Shown piece after piece: positions 46,767 to 56,677 of a stretch of DNA of 64,000 nucleotides. The notes under the pieces are model-generated. The model worked only from the letters and a program-made list of their open reading frames with translations. It did no database searches and was not told the DNA's origin. This stretch comes from a cf. Phormidesmis sp. LEGE 11477 (lineage in GTDB: Bacteria > Cyanobacteriota > Cyanobacteriia > Phormidesmidales > Phormidesmidaceae), in assembly GCF_015207105.1 (NCBI RefSeq), contig NZ_JADEXO010000014.1:1-64000 (forward strand), given 5' to 3'. The position numbers and the translations under genes are program-made. Position 1 is the stretch's first letter, and each line of letters starts with the position of its first letter.

Positions 46767-46818
46767 CGCAATAATTTAAGACTACGCAATAAATTGATAG
46801 ACGCAATAGACTGACCCA
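46767..46818. repeat. 17/18-bp tandem repeat, 3 copies, between trxA and fabG
   Basis: Three units beginning CGCAATA at 46767, 46785 and 46802, lengths 18, 17 and 17. They lie in the divergent promoter region of trxA and fabG. Confidence 0.75.
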
Positions 46819-46905
46819 GCCGAAACAGAGGAAGTAGGCGAAGCAGTAATTGATTCACTTCCCCTCTGCGGCTTACAGTGATTGGGCTGAACGCACGTAT
46901 TTTAA

Positions 46906-47670
<765 letters not shown>

Positions 47671-47706
47671 TTCTGAGCCGTGGCGTGAGCCCTGATAGGT
47701 AACCTT

Positions 47707-48306
47707 CTACACGCGGGCAATCGTGACTGCTTCGGGCTGGTCTTGATACTTCCCTCGCCTGGTATCGTAGCTGACCTGGCAGGGTTCACCTTCTAAAAAC
47801 AAGAGCTGGACAACGCCTTCGTTGGCATAGATCCGACAGTCGGCGCTAGAGGAATTGGAAAATTCTAGGGTGAGATAGCCACGCCAGCCGGCTTCAGCAG
47901 GGGTGAGGTTGGCGATAATGCCACAGCGAGCGTAGGTACTTTTGCCAATACAGATAGTGGTGATGTTGTTTGGCATCTGTAGTCTTTCTAAGGCAACGCC
48001 TAGCCCATAAGAATGCGCTGGCAAGATGAAATAGCTGCCGTTCTGGTCTGTTTTGAGCTGTGTGGGTTCTAAATTCTCAGGGTTGAAGTTCTTTGGATCG
48101 ATGACGGTACCGGGAACATGCCGAAAGATCCGAAACTCGTTAGGCGAAAGGCGAATGTCGTAGCCGTAAGAAGAAAGTCCGTAGCTGATAACAGGCGTTT
48201 CATGCCCATCATTAGGTAGCTGCGCGCGGCGAATCAGTGAGGCTTCAAAAGGAGAAATCATGCCTTCGCTAGCGGCCTGCTTGATCCAGGCATCATTTTT
48301 GATCAT
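47707..48306 (-). CDS. dcd: dCTP deaminase
   Basis: 199 residues. Makes dUTP from dCTP (possibly dUMP if bifunctional). Landmarks: GLSSYGYDIRLSPNEF, SYFILPAHSYGLGVALERL, TPAEAGWRGYLTLEFSN and VVQLLFLEGEPCQVSY. It lies 4 bp after the CobO-like gene and is probably co-transcribed with it. Confidence 0.95.
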   Translation of the reverse strand: MIKNDAWIKQAASEGMISPFEASLIRRAQLPNDGHETPVISYGLSSYGYDIRLSPNEFRIFRHVPGTVIDPKNFNPENLEPTQLKTDQNGSYFILPAHSYGLGVALERLQMPNNITTICIGKSTYARCGIIANLTPAEAGWRGYLTLEFSNSSSADCRIYANEGVVQLLFLEGEPCQVSYDTRRGKYQDQPEAVTIARV

Positions 48307-48310
48307 CGAC

Positions 48311-48889
48311 TTATACCAGGTAGTTACGGCGGAACTGGGTGACCTGATCGGCCACCTCTAAGAGCGACTCTGGCATTTGCGCGCCAGTAAAAATAACTTC
48401 TACATGAGAGGGGCGATCTTTGATCAAGGTCAGCACTTCATTTTCTAGAACCAGCCCGAAGTCAATCGCTAGACTCAGCTCATCCAGGACGATCAATCCG
48501 TATACGCCACCCCGCACGGCAAGCTGCGCGTGTGCCCACAGTGCTTGTACCGCCGCTCTAGTCTGATCGTCGACTTCTGGTCCTTTTATACAGGTCAGAC
48601 TGCCACAGCGCACCCAGTCGAGATTTTGGCCCATGCTCATAGGATTTTCAGGCCCCTGACCGATTCCCCCTTTCAAAAACTGCATAATCAGCACAGGGAG
48701 CCCCTGCTCTGCTACGCGCATCGCCTGCACCATCACGTTGGTAAAGAAGGTGCGATGCTGTGAGGTAAAGACCTGCACGCTACCTTCGATCGCGCTAAGC
48801 AGTGGATGTCGTAGCGGATGACCAATGGCCGAAATGGTGGCTGGACCGTTATCTAGCGAGCTAGGCAGTACTCTAAGCAGGGAACCCAT
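48311..48889 (-). CDS. CobO-like P-loop-fold protein lacking a Walker A motif
   Basis: About 192 residues from ATG 48889. The order is that of CobO/BtuR cob(I)alamin adenosyltransferases: QVFTSQHRTFFTNVM at the P-loop position, VLIMQFLKGG, LVLDEL-type YGLIVLDELSLAIDFGLV and HVEVIFTGAQMPESLLEVAD. The GxxGxGK(T/S) loop is replaced by SQHRTFF, so ATP binding in the usual way is doubtful. Homologues with this variant occur in cyanobacteria. The frame is open to 48997, but the extra N-terminus is basic and unconserved. Confidence 0.78.
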   Translation of the reverse strand: MGSLLRVLPSSLDNGPATISAIGHPLRHPLLSAIEGSVQVFTSQHRTFFTNVMVQAMRVAEQGLPVLIMQFLKGGIGQGPENPMSMGQNLDWVRCGSLTCIKGPEVDDQTRAAVQALWAHAQLAVRGGVYGLIVLDELSLAIDFGLVLENEVLTLIKDRPSHVEVIFTGAQMPESLLEVADQVTQFRRNYLV

Positions 48890-49114
48890 GAAGCGATGGC
48901 AGCGAAATAACAGGTGGCAAAGCAAAGCGCGCTTAGCGTGACGACGTAGCTTCGACCAACCAAATATAGCGTAGCGGATGTCTTTTACAAGAAACAATAC
49001 GCTATATGTCGAAACTGAGCCCTAAAGCGGCGGCGATCGAAACTGAGGCAGTCTCGGCGTATGATTCAACACAGATTCCCTAATTCTCAGTGCCGTTCTA
49101 TTCCTTAGCTCAGT

Positions 49115-49149
49115 AATTCCCCATCCCTTAACTCCCAATCCCCCGATCC
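49115..49149 (+). repeat. degenerate heptamer repeats (STRR-like) upstream of rph
   Basis: Five pyrimidine-rich heptamers related to CCCCAAT/CCCAATC (AATTCCC, CATCCCT, TAACTCC, CAATCCC, CCGATCC) run almost up to the rph start codon. Short tandem heptamers of this kind are known from cyanobacterial genomes. Confidence 0.7.
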
Positions 49150-49152
49150 CTT

Positions 49153-49884
49153 ATGCCCTGGCAACGCCCTGACCAACGACAGCCCGATCAGCTCCGCCCA
49201 TTCAAATTCGAGCGCCAATTTACCCACTATTCAGCCGGATCGGTACTAGCTCACTGCGGCGATACCAGAGTGCTATGTACGGCGTCGATTGAAACGGGAG
49301 TCCCTCGCTTTCTCAAAGACTCTGGGCAGGGATGGCTGACAGCGGAGTATCGGATGCTACCGGGTTCGACCCAGACCCGGAAGTCTAGAGAGTTTATGAA
49401 GCTCTCAGGGCGCACCCAGGAAATTCAGCGGTTGATCGGACGCAGTTTACGAGCGGCGCTAGATATGGAGGCGCTAGGCGAGCGAACAATTACCATCGAT
49501 GCGGATGTATTGCAGGCGGATGGTGGCACTAGGACAACCGCTATTACTGGCGCGTATGTGGCGCTGGAAGATGCGATCGCCCACCTGATAAAAACTGGTG
49601 AACTCACAACCTCTCCTTTGCGTCATCAAATTGCGGCCATCTCGGTCGGCCTACTAGAAGGCGATCCTTTTCTAGATCTGAACTATCCCGAAGATTTTGC
49701 CGCTGATATTGACTTCAATGTGGTGATGAATGAGAAGCTAGAATTCATCGAAGTGCAGGGTACGGCTGAAGCGGGTAGCTTTACGCGATCGCAGCTCAAC
49801 GCCATGCTCGAATACGCCGAGAAAGGTATCTCGCAGCTTATGCAGCTACAAAAAGCGGCGTTAGCTAACGGAATTGCCAGCTAG
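49153..49884 (+). CDS. rph: ribonuclease PH
   Basis: Phosphate-dependent 3' exoribonuclease that trims tRNA precursors, 243 residues. Landmarks: [73 protein letters not shown] and [19 protein letters not shown]. Full length. Confidence 0.97.
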   Translation: MPWQRPDQRQPDQLRPFKFERQFTHYSAGSVLAHCGDTRVLCTASIETGVPRFLKDSGQGWLTAEYRMLPGSTQTRKSREFMKLSGRTQEIQRLIGRSLRAALDMEALGERTITIDADVLQADGGTRTTAITGAYVALEDAIAHLIKTGELTTSPLRHQIAAISVGLLEGDPFLDLNYPEDFAADIDFNVVMNEKLEFIEVQGTAEAGSFTRSQLNAMLEYAEKGISQLMQLQKAALANGIAS

Positions 49885-49931
49885 CTGAGGACGCCTAGAA
49901 TATTGAACCTACAGGCTCTTAAAGGGTAAGC

Positions 49932-49960
49932 ATCTTCGCTATCCTTGGTACTACGAAGAT
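49932..49960 (+). promoter_or_regulatory. small hairpin upstream of the TonB-like gene
   Basis: ATCTTCG (49932-49938) pairs with CGAAGAT (49954-49960), loop 15 nt, 13 bp before the ATG at 49974. Could sequester the start region; no T-run follows. Confidence 0.35.
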
Positions 49961-49973
49961 CGCACATTTTCCT

Positions 49974-51101
49974 ATGAAGCTCGTTCAATTCATTCGCCCT
50001 CTTTTTCTGGTGGCTCTTGGTCTGCACGCGCTAGTGCTGTTCTTACCAACGGGCGAGGAATCAGAAGTAGCTGTCGTAGAAGATCTATCTTTTTCTGATG
50101 ACTCGGATCTGTTGGATTCTACCTCAGATAATTTGCTGAGAAGGCCGTTGGGCACACCAGCCTCGGATCAGCTACCTATTGCCAACCCAAGTTCGGTAGC
50201 GATCGCGAGCCGGAAAGCTGCCAAGCCGACTGCCGCACGCATGCCCGCGCAGACTCAGACTGCGGTTCGGCGTACCAGTCCCTTGGCCAGTCAAACAGCT
50301 AGTCCACAAACTAATCGTCCTGCTGACGGCGACAATAACAGCTCGACTGATCGCAGTAGTGAATCACCTACCAACGATTCGCAAACTGAAGACCCCTCAA
50401 CAAGCGTCACCGACCAGCAAACACCCGCTACTAATCAGACTAGACGCCGCCGTCCTCCAACCAACAACATTCCTAATCTTTCTAGCACCGCTACTAATAG
50501 TCCGTCAGATAATGGCCAGACGGCTAGTCGCCAGACAACCACAGGCGCTGATGGAGAAACTGTACTTTCTGCGGCGAATCTAGCAGCAAAACTTACAAAC
50601 CCAATATCAGATGAGCAGCTAGAGTCTTTACTCGATCAGATCAGCGATCTAGCTGCCTCTTTGACATACAGTGAGGAAAATACAGACGATGCCAGCGCTA
50701 GTCAAAATCGAATCGACTGGCAGGCCGATATTCAAAGGCAGGCTAACGTTGGCAAGATAGAGAGCATCGCGCCAAGGGCGATCGCAGATCTTACCGAGAT
50801 CGACTATCCGATTGAGTCGCCAAAGCAAGCTGGGATGAAAGCGCGATCGCTCAGCCTCTGTTTGGAAGAAACCCCCCACAATGCCGAAGTCGGTGTCCGC
50901 TTCGACTCGCAAGGCAACGTGGCAGGCAATCCCCTTCTGGTCCGCAGTACCGGTTACGACGCGCTTAACGACGAAATTATTGCTACCGTCATCAGCTATG
51001 ACGACTTTCCACCCAACCGTAATTCCAAAGCCTATCTCTTGGAATTCGAGATTGATTACGACGCTGAAGCCTGCGTCAGCCTAGAAGAACTAAGAGAATA
51101 G
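49974..51101 (+). CDS. TonB-like protein
   Basis: 375 residues. One N-terminal membrane anchor (about 8-26, FIRPLFLVALGLHALVLFLP) has the LGLHALVL pattern seen in cyanobacterial TonB-like proteins. A long disordered Ser/Thr/Asn/Gln linker (about 50-200) follows. The C-terminal domain (about 285-370) resembles the TonB C-terminal fold (AEVGVRFDSQGNVAGNPLL, DFPPN). The linker lacks the usual Pro-Lys/Pro-Glu runs. No exbB/exbD genes are nearby. Coupling to outer-membrane transport is inferred. Confidence 0.7.
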   Translation: MKLVQFIRPLFLVALGLHALVLFLPTGEESEVAVVEDLSFSDDSDLLDSTSDNLLRRPLGTPASDQLPIANPSSVAIASRKAAKPTAARMPAQTQTAVRRTSPLASQTASPQTNRPADGDNNSSTDRSSESPTNDSQTEDPSTSVTDQQTPATNQTRRRRPPTNNIPNLSSTATNSPSDNGQTASRQTTTGADGETVLSAANLAAKLTNPISDEQLESLLDQISDLAASLTYSEENTDDASASQNRIDWQADIQRQANVGKIESIAPRAIADLTEIDYPIESPKQAGMKARSLSLCLEETPHNAEVGVRFDSQGNVAGNPLLVRSTGYDALNDEIIATVISYDDFPPNRNSKAYLLEFEIDYDAEACVSLEELRE

Positions 51102-51163
51102 TCCAATATCAAACGACTGAAGCTAGATTTCGAACTCAGGAATTCTAGAGTTTCAAGATAAAC

Positions 51164-51994
51164 CTAGACCCGATCGCGGTCAGTCAAAATCTCATGTCCG
51201 CTCTCAGTCACTAATACCGTATGCTCCCACTGTGCAGACCAAGTGCGATCTAGCGTAACCACCGTCCAGCGATCGCTCAAAGTCCGCGTGTGCTGACTGC
51301 CCGCATTCAAAATTGGCTCAATCGCCAGCGTCATCCCTGCTTTCAAAGTCACATTCGGAGCCTGATTAGTGCGAAAGTTGAACACGGCTGGCTCCTCATG
51401 CAGATTGCGGCCCACGCCATGCCCGGTAAATTCTTCTACGACGCTAAACCGGTTCTCTTTCACCGAATCTTCTATAGCCCCAGCAATGTCTAGCAGCGTA
51501 TTACCTGGCTTTACCTGTTCGATCCCGGCATATAGCGCTGCTTGAGCCGCCGCCGCGAGCCGCTGGGCCTCTGGCTTCACCTTCCCTACAGAAATCGTGA
51601 TACAAGAGTCGCCATGAAATCCATCAAAGTAGGCACCCGTATCAATCTTGACTAGATCGCCATTGTTGATTTTCTTTCGCTTGCGAGGGATGCCATGAAC
51701 AACTTCATTATTCACACTCGCGCAAATAGAGGCTGGAAACCCGTGATAACCCTTGAAGCTAGGCGTTGCCCCCATCTCACGAATCCGCTTCTCAGCGTAA
51801 TCATCCAAATCGGCAGTGGTCATTCCCGCTGCAGTGAGATCGTTGATTTCCTTTAGCACCGTTGCCACGATCTTAGAAGCCGCTCGCATCTTTTCAATTT
51901 CCATCTCTGACTTCAGCTCGATGCGTCTGCCCGACATCCCTTGAAGCGCGGGCGGGAAAGATATCTTGGGCAATAGGTTGGTCAAAAAATTCAT
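51164..51994 (-). CDS. map: methionine aminopeptidase, type I
   Basis: Removes N-terminal methionine. 276 residues from ATG 51994. Metal ligands are visible in [18 protein letters not shown] (two Asp), [12 protein letters not shown] (His), AIEPIL (Glu) and [15 protein letters not shown] (Glu). The frame is open to 52090, but the extra 32 residues look random. A start at 51937 ([10 protein letters not shown]) is also possible. Confidence 0.93.
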   Translation of the reverse strand: MNFLTNLLPKISFPPALQGMSGRRIELKSEMEIEKMRAASKIVATVLKEINDLTAAGMTTADLDDYAEKRIREMGATPSFKGYHGFPASICASVNNEVVHGIPRKRKKINNGDLVKIDTGAYFDGFHGDSCITISVGKVKPEAQRLAAAAQAALYAGIEQVKPGNTLLDIAGAIEDSVKENRFSVVEEFTGHGVGRNLHEEPAVFNFRTNQAPNVTLKAGMTLAIEPILNAGSQHTRTLSDRWTVVTLDRTWSAQWEHTVLVTESGHEILTDRDRV

Positions 51995-52173
51995 GGAATT
52001 GACTACTAAAAAGGCATATTGGCGCAGATATATCGTAACGGTTCTGAGGGTTGAAAACGGAACAAACTCCCAACAGCCCTCTAAAAGCAAACATTACGCA
52101 AGAGACATTTCGCAGGCAGGTCGCGCTAGATAAGTTCTAGACTAGATAGGTAAAGGCAGTCAGGGAATTGCCA

Positions 52174-52202
52174 GCAGGCAAACCTAGAAAACTTATGCCT
52201 GC
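52174..52202 (+). promoter_or_regulatory. hairpin upstream of rplS
   Basis: GCAGGCA (52174-52180) pairs with TGCCTGC (52196-52202), loop 15 nt, followed by CTCTTTC. It lies 75 bp before the rplS start. It could be a leader element or a weak terminator of an upstream transcript. Confidence 0.45.
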
Positions 52203-52277
52203 CTCTTTCAAAAAAGGTCTCAACTTTCTGCGTTTATGCTATATCCTTAAAGACTGTGCGCTTTTACAAAGGCTGAG

Positions 52278-52640
52278 ATGAACGCTGAAGCAATAATTCG
52301 CTCAATTGAAGCGGAACAAATTAAAGACGATCTACCCAAGATCTATGTTGGGGATACGATTCGTGTCGGTGTACGAATTGTTGAGGGCGGCAAAGAGCGC
52401 GTCCAACCCTACGAAGGGACCGTCATTGCGATGCGTAATGGCGGCATTAATGAAACCATCACCGTTCGTCGCATCTTTCAAGGCGTTGGCGTAGAGCGGG
52501 TATTTTTGCTGCATGCTCCAAGAGTTGCTAGTATTAAGGTGATTCGCCGAGGTAAGGCGCGTCGGGCGAAGCTGTATTACTTGCGCGATCGCATCGGTAA
52601 AGCAACTCGCCTGAAGCAGCGCTTTGACCGCTCTCTCTAA
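52278..52640 (+). CDS. rplS: 50S ribosomal protein L19
   Basis: 120 residues. Diagnostic segments: [43 protein letters not shown] and KAKLYYLRD-type [19 protein letters not shown]. The stop codon is immediately followed by six 14-bp tandem units. Confidence 0.98.
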   Translation: MNAEAIIRSIEAEQIKDDLPKIYVGDTIRVGVRIVEGGKERVQPYEGTVIAMRNGGINETITVRRIFQGVGVERVFLLHAPRVASIKVIRRGKARRAKLYYLRDRIGKATRLKQRFDRSL

Positions 52641-52724
52641 CTCAGAAGGCTAGTCTCAGAAGGCTAGTTTAGAGAGCTTAGTTTAGAGGGTCTAGTCTGG
52701 AGAGCCTAATTTAGAGAGCTAGCT
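52641..52724. repeat. 14-bp tandem repeat, 6 copies, directly after the rplS stop codon
   Basis: Exactly 84 bp. Units CTCAGAAGGCTAGT (twice, identical), TTAGAGAGCTTAGT, TTAGAGGGTCTAGT, CTGGAGAGCCTAAT and TTAGAGAGCTAGCT, starting at 52641, 52655, 52669, 52683, 52697 and 52711. Confidence 0.93.
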
Positions 52725-52917
52725 AAAGCAGTTGGCTTTTGAACAGTTAGATTAAAAACTCTATTTTCCAAGGCTCGATTTCAAGCTCTTCTATTCAGGC
52801 TCTCCAATCTTATTGTGTAGGTTGAACCCAACTTCTCATCTTATTGGTAGGGCTTACTATCGGGGTTCATCGGTTGAGTCTAATTGGTTGGGTGCGCCCC
52901 GTAGCCAACCGACGTAT

Positions 52918-52990
52918 GCGTCCTTAGTTCAGTTGGTAGAACGTCGGTCTCCAAAACCGAATGTCGGGGGTTCGAGTCCCTCAGGGCGTG
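52918..52990 (+). tRNA. trnW: tRNA-Trp (CCA anticodon)
   Basis: 73 nt to the discriminator base G; no encoded CCA. Acceptor GCGTCCT pairs with AGGGCGT (first pair G-U). D-stem GTTC/GAAC, anticodon stem TCGGT/ACCGA around CTCCAAA (anticodon CCA), T-arm GGGGG TTCGAGT CCCTC. Its place just before secE is conserved in cyanobacteria. Confidence 0.97.
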
Positions 52991-53083
52991 TTTTCCCATA
53001 CTTTATGTGTTTTACGCGCTTTAATTGATTAGAGTGCTTAAGTTGAGTGCTTACTGTTGTGGGTAGGCAAGGAATCATAACCA

Positions 53084-53341
53084 GTGGCTAAAAAAGATAC
53101 CAAGCAGGCCGAGAACAAAGGCAAAGCCAGTAAGAAACCCGCTGAGCTTGAGGCAAGTGAGGGATTTAGCGCTAATGCCTTTGCTCAAGGTACTCGCGAG
53201 GAGCTTACCAAAGTAATCTGGCCAACCCGTCAGCAGTTAATTAGCGAATCGGCAGCGGTGATTCTGATGGTTGGTCTGTCTGCAACGCTAATCTACTTTG
53301 TAGATAAGCTGTTTGGCTGGGCCTCGCGCCAGGTTTTTTAA
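53084..53341 (+). CDS. secE: preprotein translocase subunit SecE
   Basis: 85 residues, GTG start. Lysine-rich N-terminus, then FAQGTREELTKVIWPTRQQL and a single membrane helix (about 57-77), the short SecE form of cyanobacteria. Part of the SecYEG channel in the plasma and thylakoid membranes. The stop codon lies in a 19-bp imperfect tandem repeat. Confidence 0.96.
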   Translation: MAKKDTKQAENKGKASKKPAELEASEGFSANAFAQGTREELTKVIWPTRQQLISESAAVILMVGLSATLIYFVDKLFGWASRQVF

Positions 53342-53372
53342 GTGCCTACCAGATTTTTAAGCGCCTGCTTTT
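53335..53372. repeat. 19-bp imperfect tandem repeat across the secE stop codon
   Basis: TTTTTAAGTGCCTACCAGA (53335) and TTTTTAAGCGCCTGCTTTT (53354), 13 of 19 identical; the best-matching part is TTTTTAAGYGCCT. Confidence 0.65.
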
Positions 53373-53456
53373 TGAGGGCCATCTCTTACGCTGTACTGAA
53401 CGTCGGCGGTAGAGGTTTTTCATCCAGCTAACATAATTGTCTTTACACAGACCTAT

Positions 53457-53489
53457 TTAGATTTTTAACGAATTAGATTTTTTAGCGAA
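53457..53489. repeat. 16/17-bp tandem repeat upstream of nusG
   Basis: TTAGATTTTTAACGAA (53457-53472) and TTAGATTTTTTAGCGAA (53473-53489), 17 bp before the nusG start. Confidence 0.85.
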
Positions 53490-53506
53490 CTTGAGCGAGT
53501 TTGATT

Positions 53507-54160
53507 ATGGCTGCCGACGATCTTAACTACGACGAGTCTCAAGCCCTTGAGGAAAGAGAGTCCGAACAGGGAGAAGAAAAAGTAACCGTACGGACCCAAA
53601 GACCTCGCTGGTACGCAGTGCAAGTCGCCTCTGGATGCGAGAAAAAGGTCAAGCTCACCTTGGAGCAACGGGTAAAAACCTTTGATTTATCTAATATAAT
53701 TTTGGAGGTAGAAATTCCTCAAACGCCTGCCGTCAAAATGCGAAAAGATGGCAGTCGTCACAGCATCGATGAAAAAGTTTTTCCAGGGTATGTCCTGATT
53801 CGGATGGCCCTAGATGATGACGCCTGGCAGGTCGTCAAGAACACGCCTCACGTCATTAACTTTGTAGGTGCAGAGCAGCGCCGGGCGCAGGGGCGAGGTA
53901 GAGGCCATGTCAAGCCTATGCCCTTAAGCGCTGGCGAAGTCAAGAGAATCTTTAAGCAGACCCAAGAGCAAGCGCCCGTTGTCAAGATCGATATGGCAGC
54001 AGGTGATAAAATCACTGTGCTTTCGGGTCCGTTTAAAGACTTTGAAGGCGAGGTGATCGAAGTGAGCCCAGAGCGCAGCAAGCTGAAGGCTTTGCTCTCT
54101 ATCTTTGGTCGCGATACGCCCGTAGAACTTGAATTTAATCAAGTGAAAAAAGAGTCGTGA
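53507..54160 (+). CDS. nusG: transcription termination/antitermination protein NusG
   Basis: 217 residues. The NGN domain begins RWYAVQVASGCEKKVKLTLEQ and contains KVFPGYVLIRM and VINFVGAE. The KOW domain is MAAGDKITVLSGPFKDFEGEV. An acidic N-terminal extension of about 25 residues precedes the NGN domain, as in other cyanobacteria. The ATG at 53507 is used; a TTG at 53501 is in frame. Confidence 0.97.
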   Translation: MAADDLNYDESQALEERESEQGEEKVTVRTQRPRWYAVQVASGCEKKVKLTLEQRVKTFDLSNIILEVEIPQTPAVKMRKDGSRHSIDEKVFPGYVLIRMALDDDAWQVVKNTPHVINFVGAEQRRAQGRGRGHVKPMPLSAGEVKRIFKQTQEQAPVVKIDMAAGDKITVLSGPFKDFEGEVIEVSPERSKLKALLSIFGRDTPVELEFNQVKKES

Positions 54161-54188
54161 CTTCGACTCCGCTCAGCCAACGGGCTGG
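54161..54188. repeat. dispersed 28-bp repeat element (second site)
   Basis: It follows the nusG stop codon directly and is 26 of 28 identical to 44891-44918. The core CTTCGACTCCGCTCAGCC is the same at both sites. Confidence 0.85.
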
Positions 54189-54332
54189 GCTTCAATCGTG
54201 GCTGAGGTTATCTTTGGCCACTAGGCTGAGGATTCCTATCTATTCCGAGCTGTGGGATAGATAAAGTCGTAGGCCGCTTCAGGTCTGCTTGTAAGAGTAG
54301 ACCCGTTTGTTTAAGTAAGTAAGAGTTAATCA

Positions 54333-54758
54333 ATGGCAAAAAAGGTAGTTGCGCTCATTAAGCTAGCGATTCCCGCTGGCAAGGCGAACCCTGCCCCACC
54401 GATTGGTCCCGCTTTGGGTCAGCACGGGGTAAACATCATGGCGTTCTGTAAGGACTACAATTCCAGAACGGCTGACAAGGCAGGGTTGATTGTTCCGGTT
54501 GAAATTTCTGTTTTTGAAGATAGAAGTTTTACCTTTATTCTCAAGACCCCTCCGGCGTCCGTTTTGATCAAGAAAGCGGCCAAAATCGAAAAGGGTTCAG
54601 GCAATCCTAGAACTGAGAAAGTTGGATCGATCACCCGCGCTCAGTTACAAGAAATTGCTGAGACGAAAATGCCTGACCTCAATGCTAACGACATTGAAAT
54701 GGCGATGAACATCATTGAAGGCACCGCGCGTAATATGGGCGTTGAGGTCGCAGGTTAA
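54333..54758 (+). CDS. rplK: 50S ribosomal protein L11
   Basis: 141 residues. [40 protein letters not shown] and the C-terminal rRNA-binding domain with [20 protein letters not shown]. Standard length and order (nusG-rplK-rplA). Confidence 0.99.
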   Translation: MAKKVVALIKLAIPAGKANPAPPIGPALGQHGVNIMAFCKDYNSRTADKAGLIVPVEISVFEDRSFTFILKTPPASVLIKKAAKIEKGSGNPRTEKVGSITRAQLQEIAETKMPDLNANDIEMAMNIIEGTARNMGVEVAG

Positions 54759-54861
54759 ATTGGGCTCTAGCCTGATCTTCGAAACTCATAATTGGAGATT
54801 CGCAGTTTCAAACTTTCAAGATCTTCAAGGAAACCCTTTAGACAAGAAGATCGCTCTAAGC

Positions 54862-54885
54862 ACTAGACAGAAAACTAGACAGAGC
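54862..54885. repeat. 12-bp tandem repeat between rplK and rplA
   Basis: ACTAGACAGAAA (54862) and ACTAGACAGAGC (54874), 10 of 12 identical; a third, diverged unit ACTAAGTAAACA follows. Confidence 0.75.
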
Positions 54886-54946
54886 ACTAAGTAAACACTA
54901 TCGGGGCAGAGACGGTCGTCTCGCTACTGACCCCATCAGAAAAATC

Positions 54947-55675
54947 ATGGCAAAGATATCAAAGCGCATGCAGGCGCTATACGAAAAGGTAGATGCCGAG
55001 CTCGACTATCAACCTTTAGAAGCCGTTAGTCTACTCAAGGAAACGGCGACTGCAAAATTCACTGAAACTGCAGAAGCTCATATTCGATTGGGCATTGATC
55101 CTAAGTACACCGATCAGCAGCTACGCACAACCGTTGCCTTGCCCAAAGGCACTGGACAAGATGTGCGCGTAGCCGTCGTCGCCCGAGGCGAAAAGGTGAA
55201 TGAAGCCAACGAGGCGGGTGCTGCGATCGCAGGCTCCGAAGAGCTGATTGAAGACATCAGCAAAGGCATGATGGATTTTGATGTGCTAGTGGCTACGCCA
55301 GACATGATGCCTAAAGTGGCGAAGCTGGGCCGGGTACTAGGTCCGCGTGGACTCATGCCTTCACCCAAAGGGGGAACCGTCACTTTTGAGCTAGCCAGTG
55401 CAATCGAAGAATTTAAAGCAGGTAAGCTTGAATTTCGTGCTGACAAAACCGGCATCGTTCATGTTAAATTTGGTAAGGCTGATTTTTCAGCTGAGGATCT
55501 GCTAGAAAATCTAAAGGCGCTACAGGAGACGATTGATCGCAACCGACCTGCTGGTGCTAAAGGACGCTTCTGGCGGTCGGTATCTGTCTCATCGACGATG
55601 GGACCGTCTATCTCAGTAGATATTTCGGCCCTGCGCGATCTAAAGCTAGATGAGATGCTTTCTAGTGAAAGCTAA
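54947..55675 (+). CDS. rplA: 50S ribosomal protein L1
   Basis: 242 residues. Landmarks: [59 protein letters not shown] and [20 protein letters not shown]. Binds 23S rRNA at the L1 stalk. Standard. Confidence 0.99.
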   Translation: MAKISKRMQALYEKVDAELDYQPLEAVSLLKETATAKFTETAEAHIRLGIDPKYTDQQLRTTVALPKGTGQDVRVAVVARGEKVNEANEAGAAIAGSEELIEDISKGMMDFDVLVATPDMMPKVAKLGRVLGPRGLMPSPKGGTVTFELASAIEEFKAGKLEFRADKTGIVHVKFGKADFSAEDLLENLKALQETIDRNRPAGAKGRFWRSVSVSSTMGPSISVDISALRDLKLDEMLSSES

Positions 55676-56088
55676 GCGGGCGTGCTTCTTGTAGACCGCT
55701 CGATGCTGAGTTGCTTGATACTAAGTCAATCGATGTATGAAAGCGCTGTAGCAACGCAGATGAAAAAGTAATTTAGTATTGGAGCCTTTTGCAGGTTCCG
55801 AAGCGCGTATAGCTCACACTCTCTAACAATCGAATATAGCGACCAGAGACAGTAGGTGCCAAAGACGATACACGTCATAGCTACTTCAACTATCAGTTTT
55901 ATGACTGTTAGCGATTTCAGCAATGACCCCAGAGTCTAAGGCTTAATTTCCTACCGAGGTTTGCGATTGATAGCTGAGCCTTTGTGCAATATTGCCTCGA
56001 TACGTATGCCCCGATCTGGTTTCTAGATTGGGGTTTGTTGTTGGTGAGGGACACGCGAAAAATCTAAACAAAGAGGAGGTGAAATAGA
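55676..56088 (+). promoter_or_regulatory. rplJ leader region (possible L10 leader)
   Basis: 413 bp between rplA and rplJ. Bacterial rplJL operons are commonly controlled by an L10-binding leader in this position. A hairpin CCCCGATCT/AGATTGGGG (56009-56033, one G-U pair) is followed by TTTGTTG and precedes the ribosome-binding site GAGGAGGT. An antisense open frame (55726-55923) shows no family features and is not called. Confidence 0.5.
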
Positions 56089-56610
56089 ATGGGAAGAACG
56101 CTAGCGAACAAACAGGCACTCGTTGCCGATCTAAAGGATATTTTAGACGAGTCTGAATCGGCTTTTGTGATCGACTACAAAGGGCTATCGGTTGCCCAGA
56201 TCAGCGATCTGCGTAATCGTCTGCGCGAGTCTGGTGCGGTGTGCAAAATCTCTAAGAACACATTGCTCAAGCGGGCGATCGCCGACCAAGATCAGTGGCA
56301 AGAGCTAGAATCTTTGCTAACAGGCACATCTGCTGTCTTGCTAACCAAAGAAGACATTGGCTCTGCGGTTAAAGCCTACAAAAAGTTTCAGAAAGATACC
56401 AAAAAAACTGAGCTGCGTGGCGGTGTCTTAGAAGGCAAACTGCTGAGTCAAAAAGATGCTGAAGCATTGGCTGATCTGCCAACCAAGGACGAGCTTTACG
56501 CAAAAATTGCGGTTGGCATCAACGCGGTGGCAACGAAGCTGGCCTTGGGCATCAAAGAAGTTCCGGCTTCGATTGGCCGTGGGATCAAAGCTTATGCCGA
56601 GAAGGAATAG
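56089..56610 (+). CDS. rplJ: 50S ribosomal protein L10
   Basis: 173 residues. MGRTLANKQALVADLKDIL, FVIDYKGLSVAQISDLRNRL, CKISKNTLLKRAI and the C-terminal L12-binding helix. AGGAGGTGAAATAGA is a near-perfect ribosome-binding site. Forms the L10-L12 stalk. Confidence 0.98.
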   Translation: MGRTLANKQALVADLKDILDESESAFVIDYKGLSVAQISDLRNRLRESGAVCKISKNTLLKRAIADQDQWQELESLLTGTSAVLLTKEDIGSAVKAYKKFQKDTKKTELRGGVLEGKLLSQKDAEALADLPTKDELYAKIAVGINAVATKLALGIKEVPASIGRGIKAYAEKE

Positions 56611-56677
56611 CTTTCCACAAGAACAAAACAGCTATCTGACAATCAACTAACCAACAACCATTAAAGGAGAGACATTC

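Noticed and set aside
52641-52724. CRISPR array
   Set aside because: Units are 14 bp, contiguous and diverged, with no spacers and no cas genes in the window.
55726-55923. 65-codon antisense hydrophobic frame in the rplJ leader
   Set aside because: No ribosome-binding site or family match; the position is expected to be an untranslated leader.
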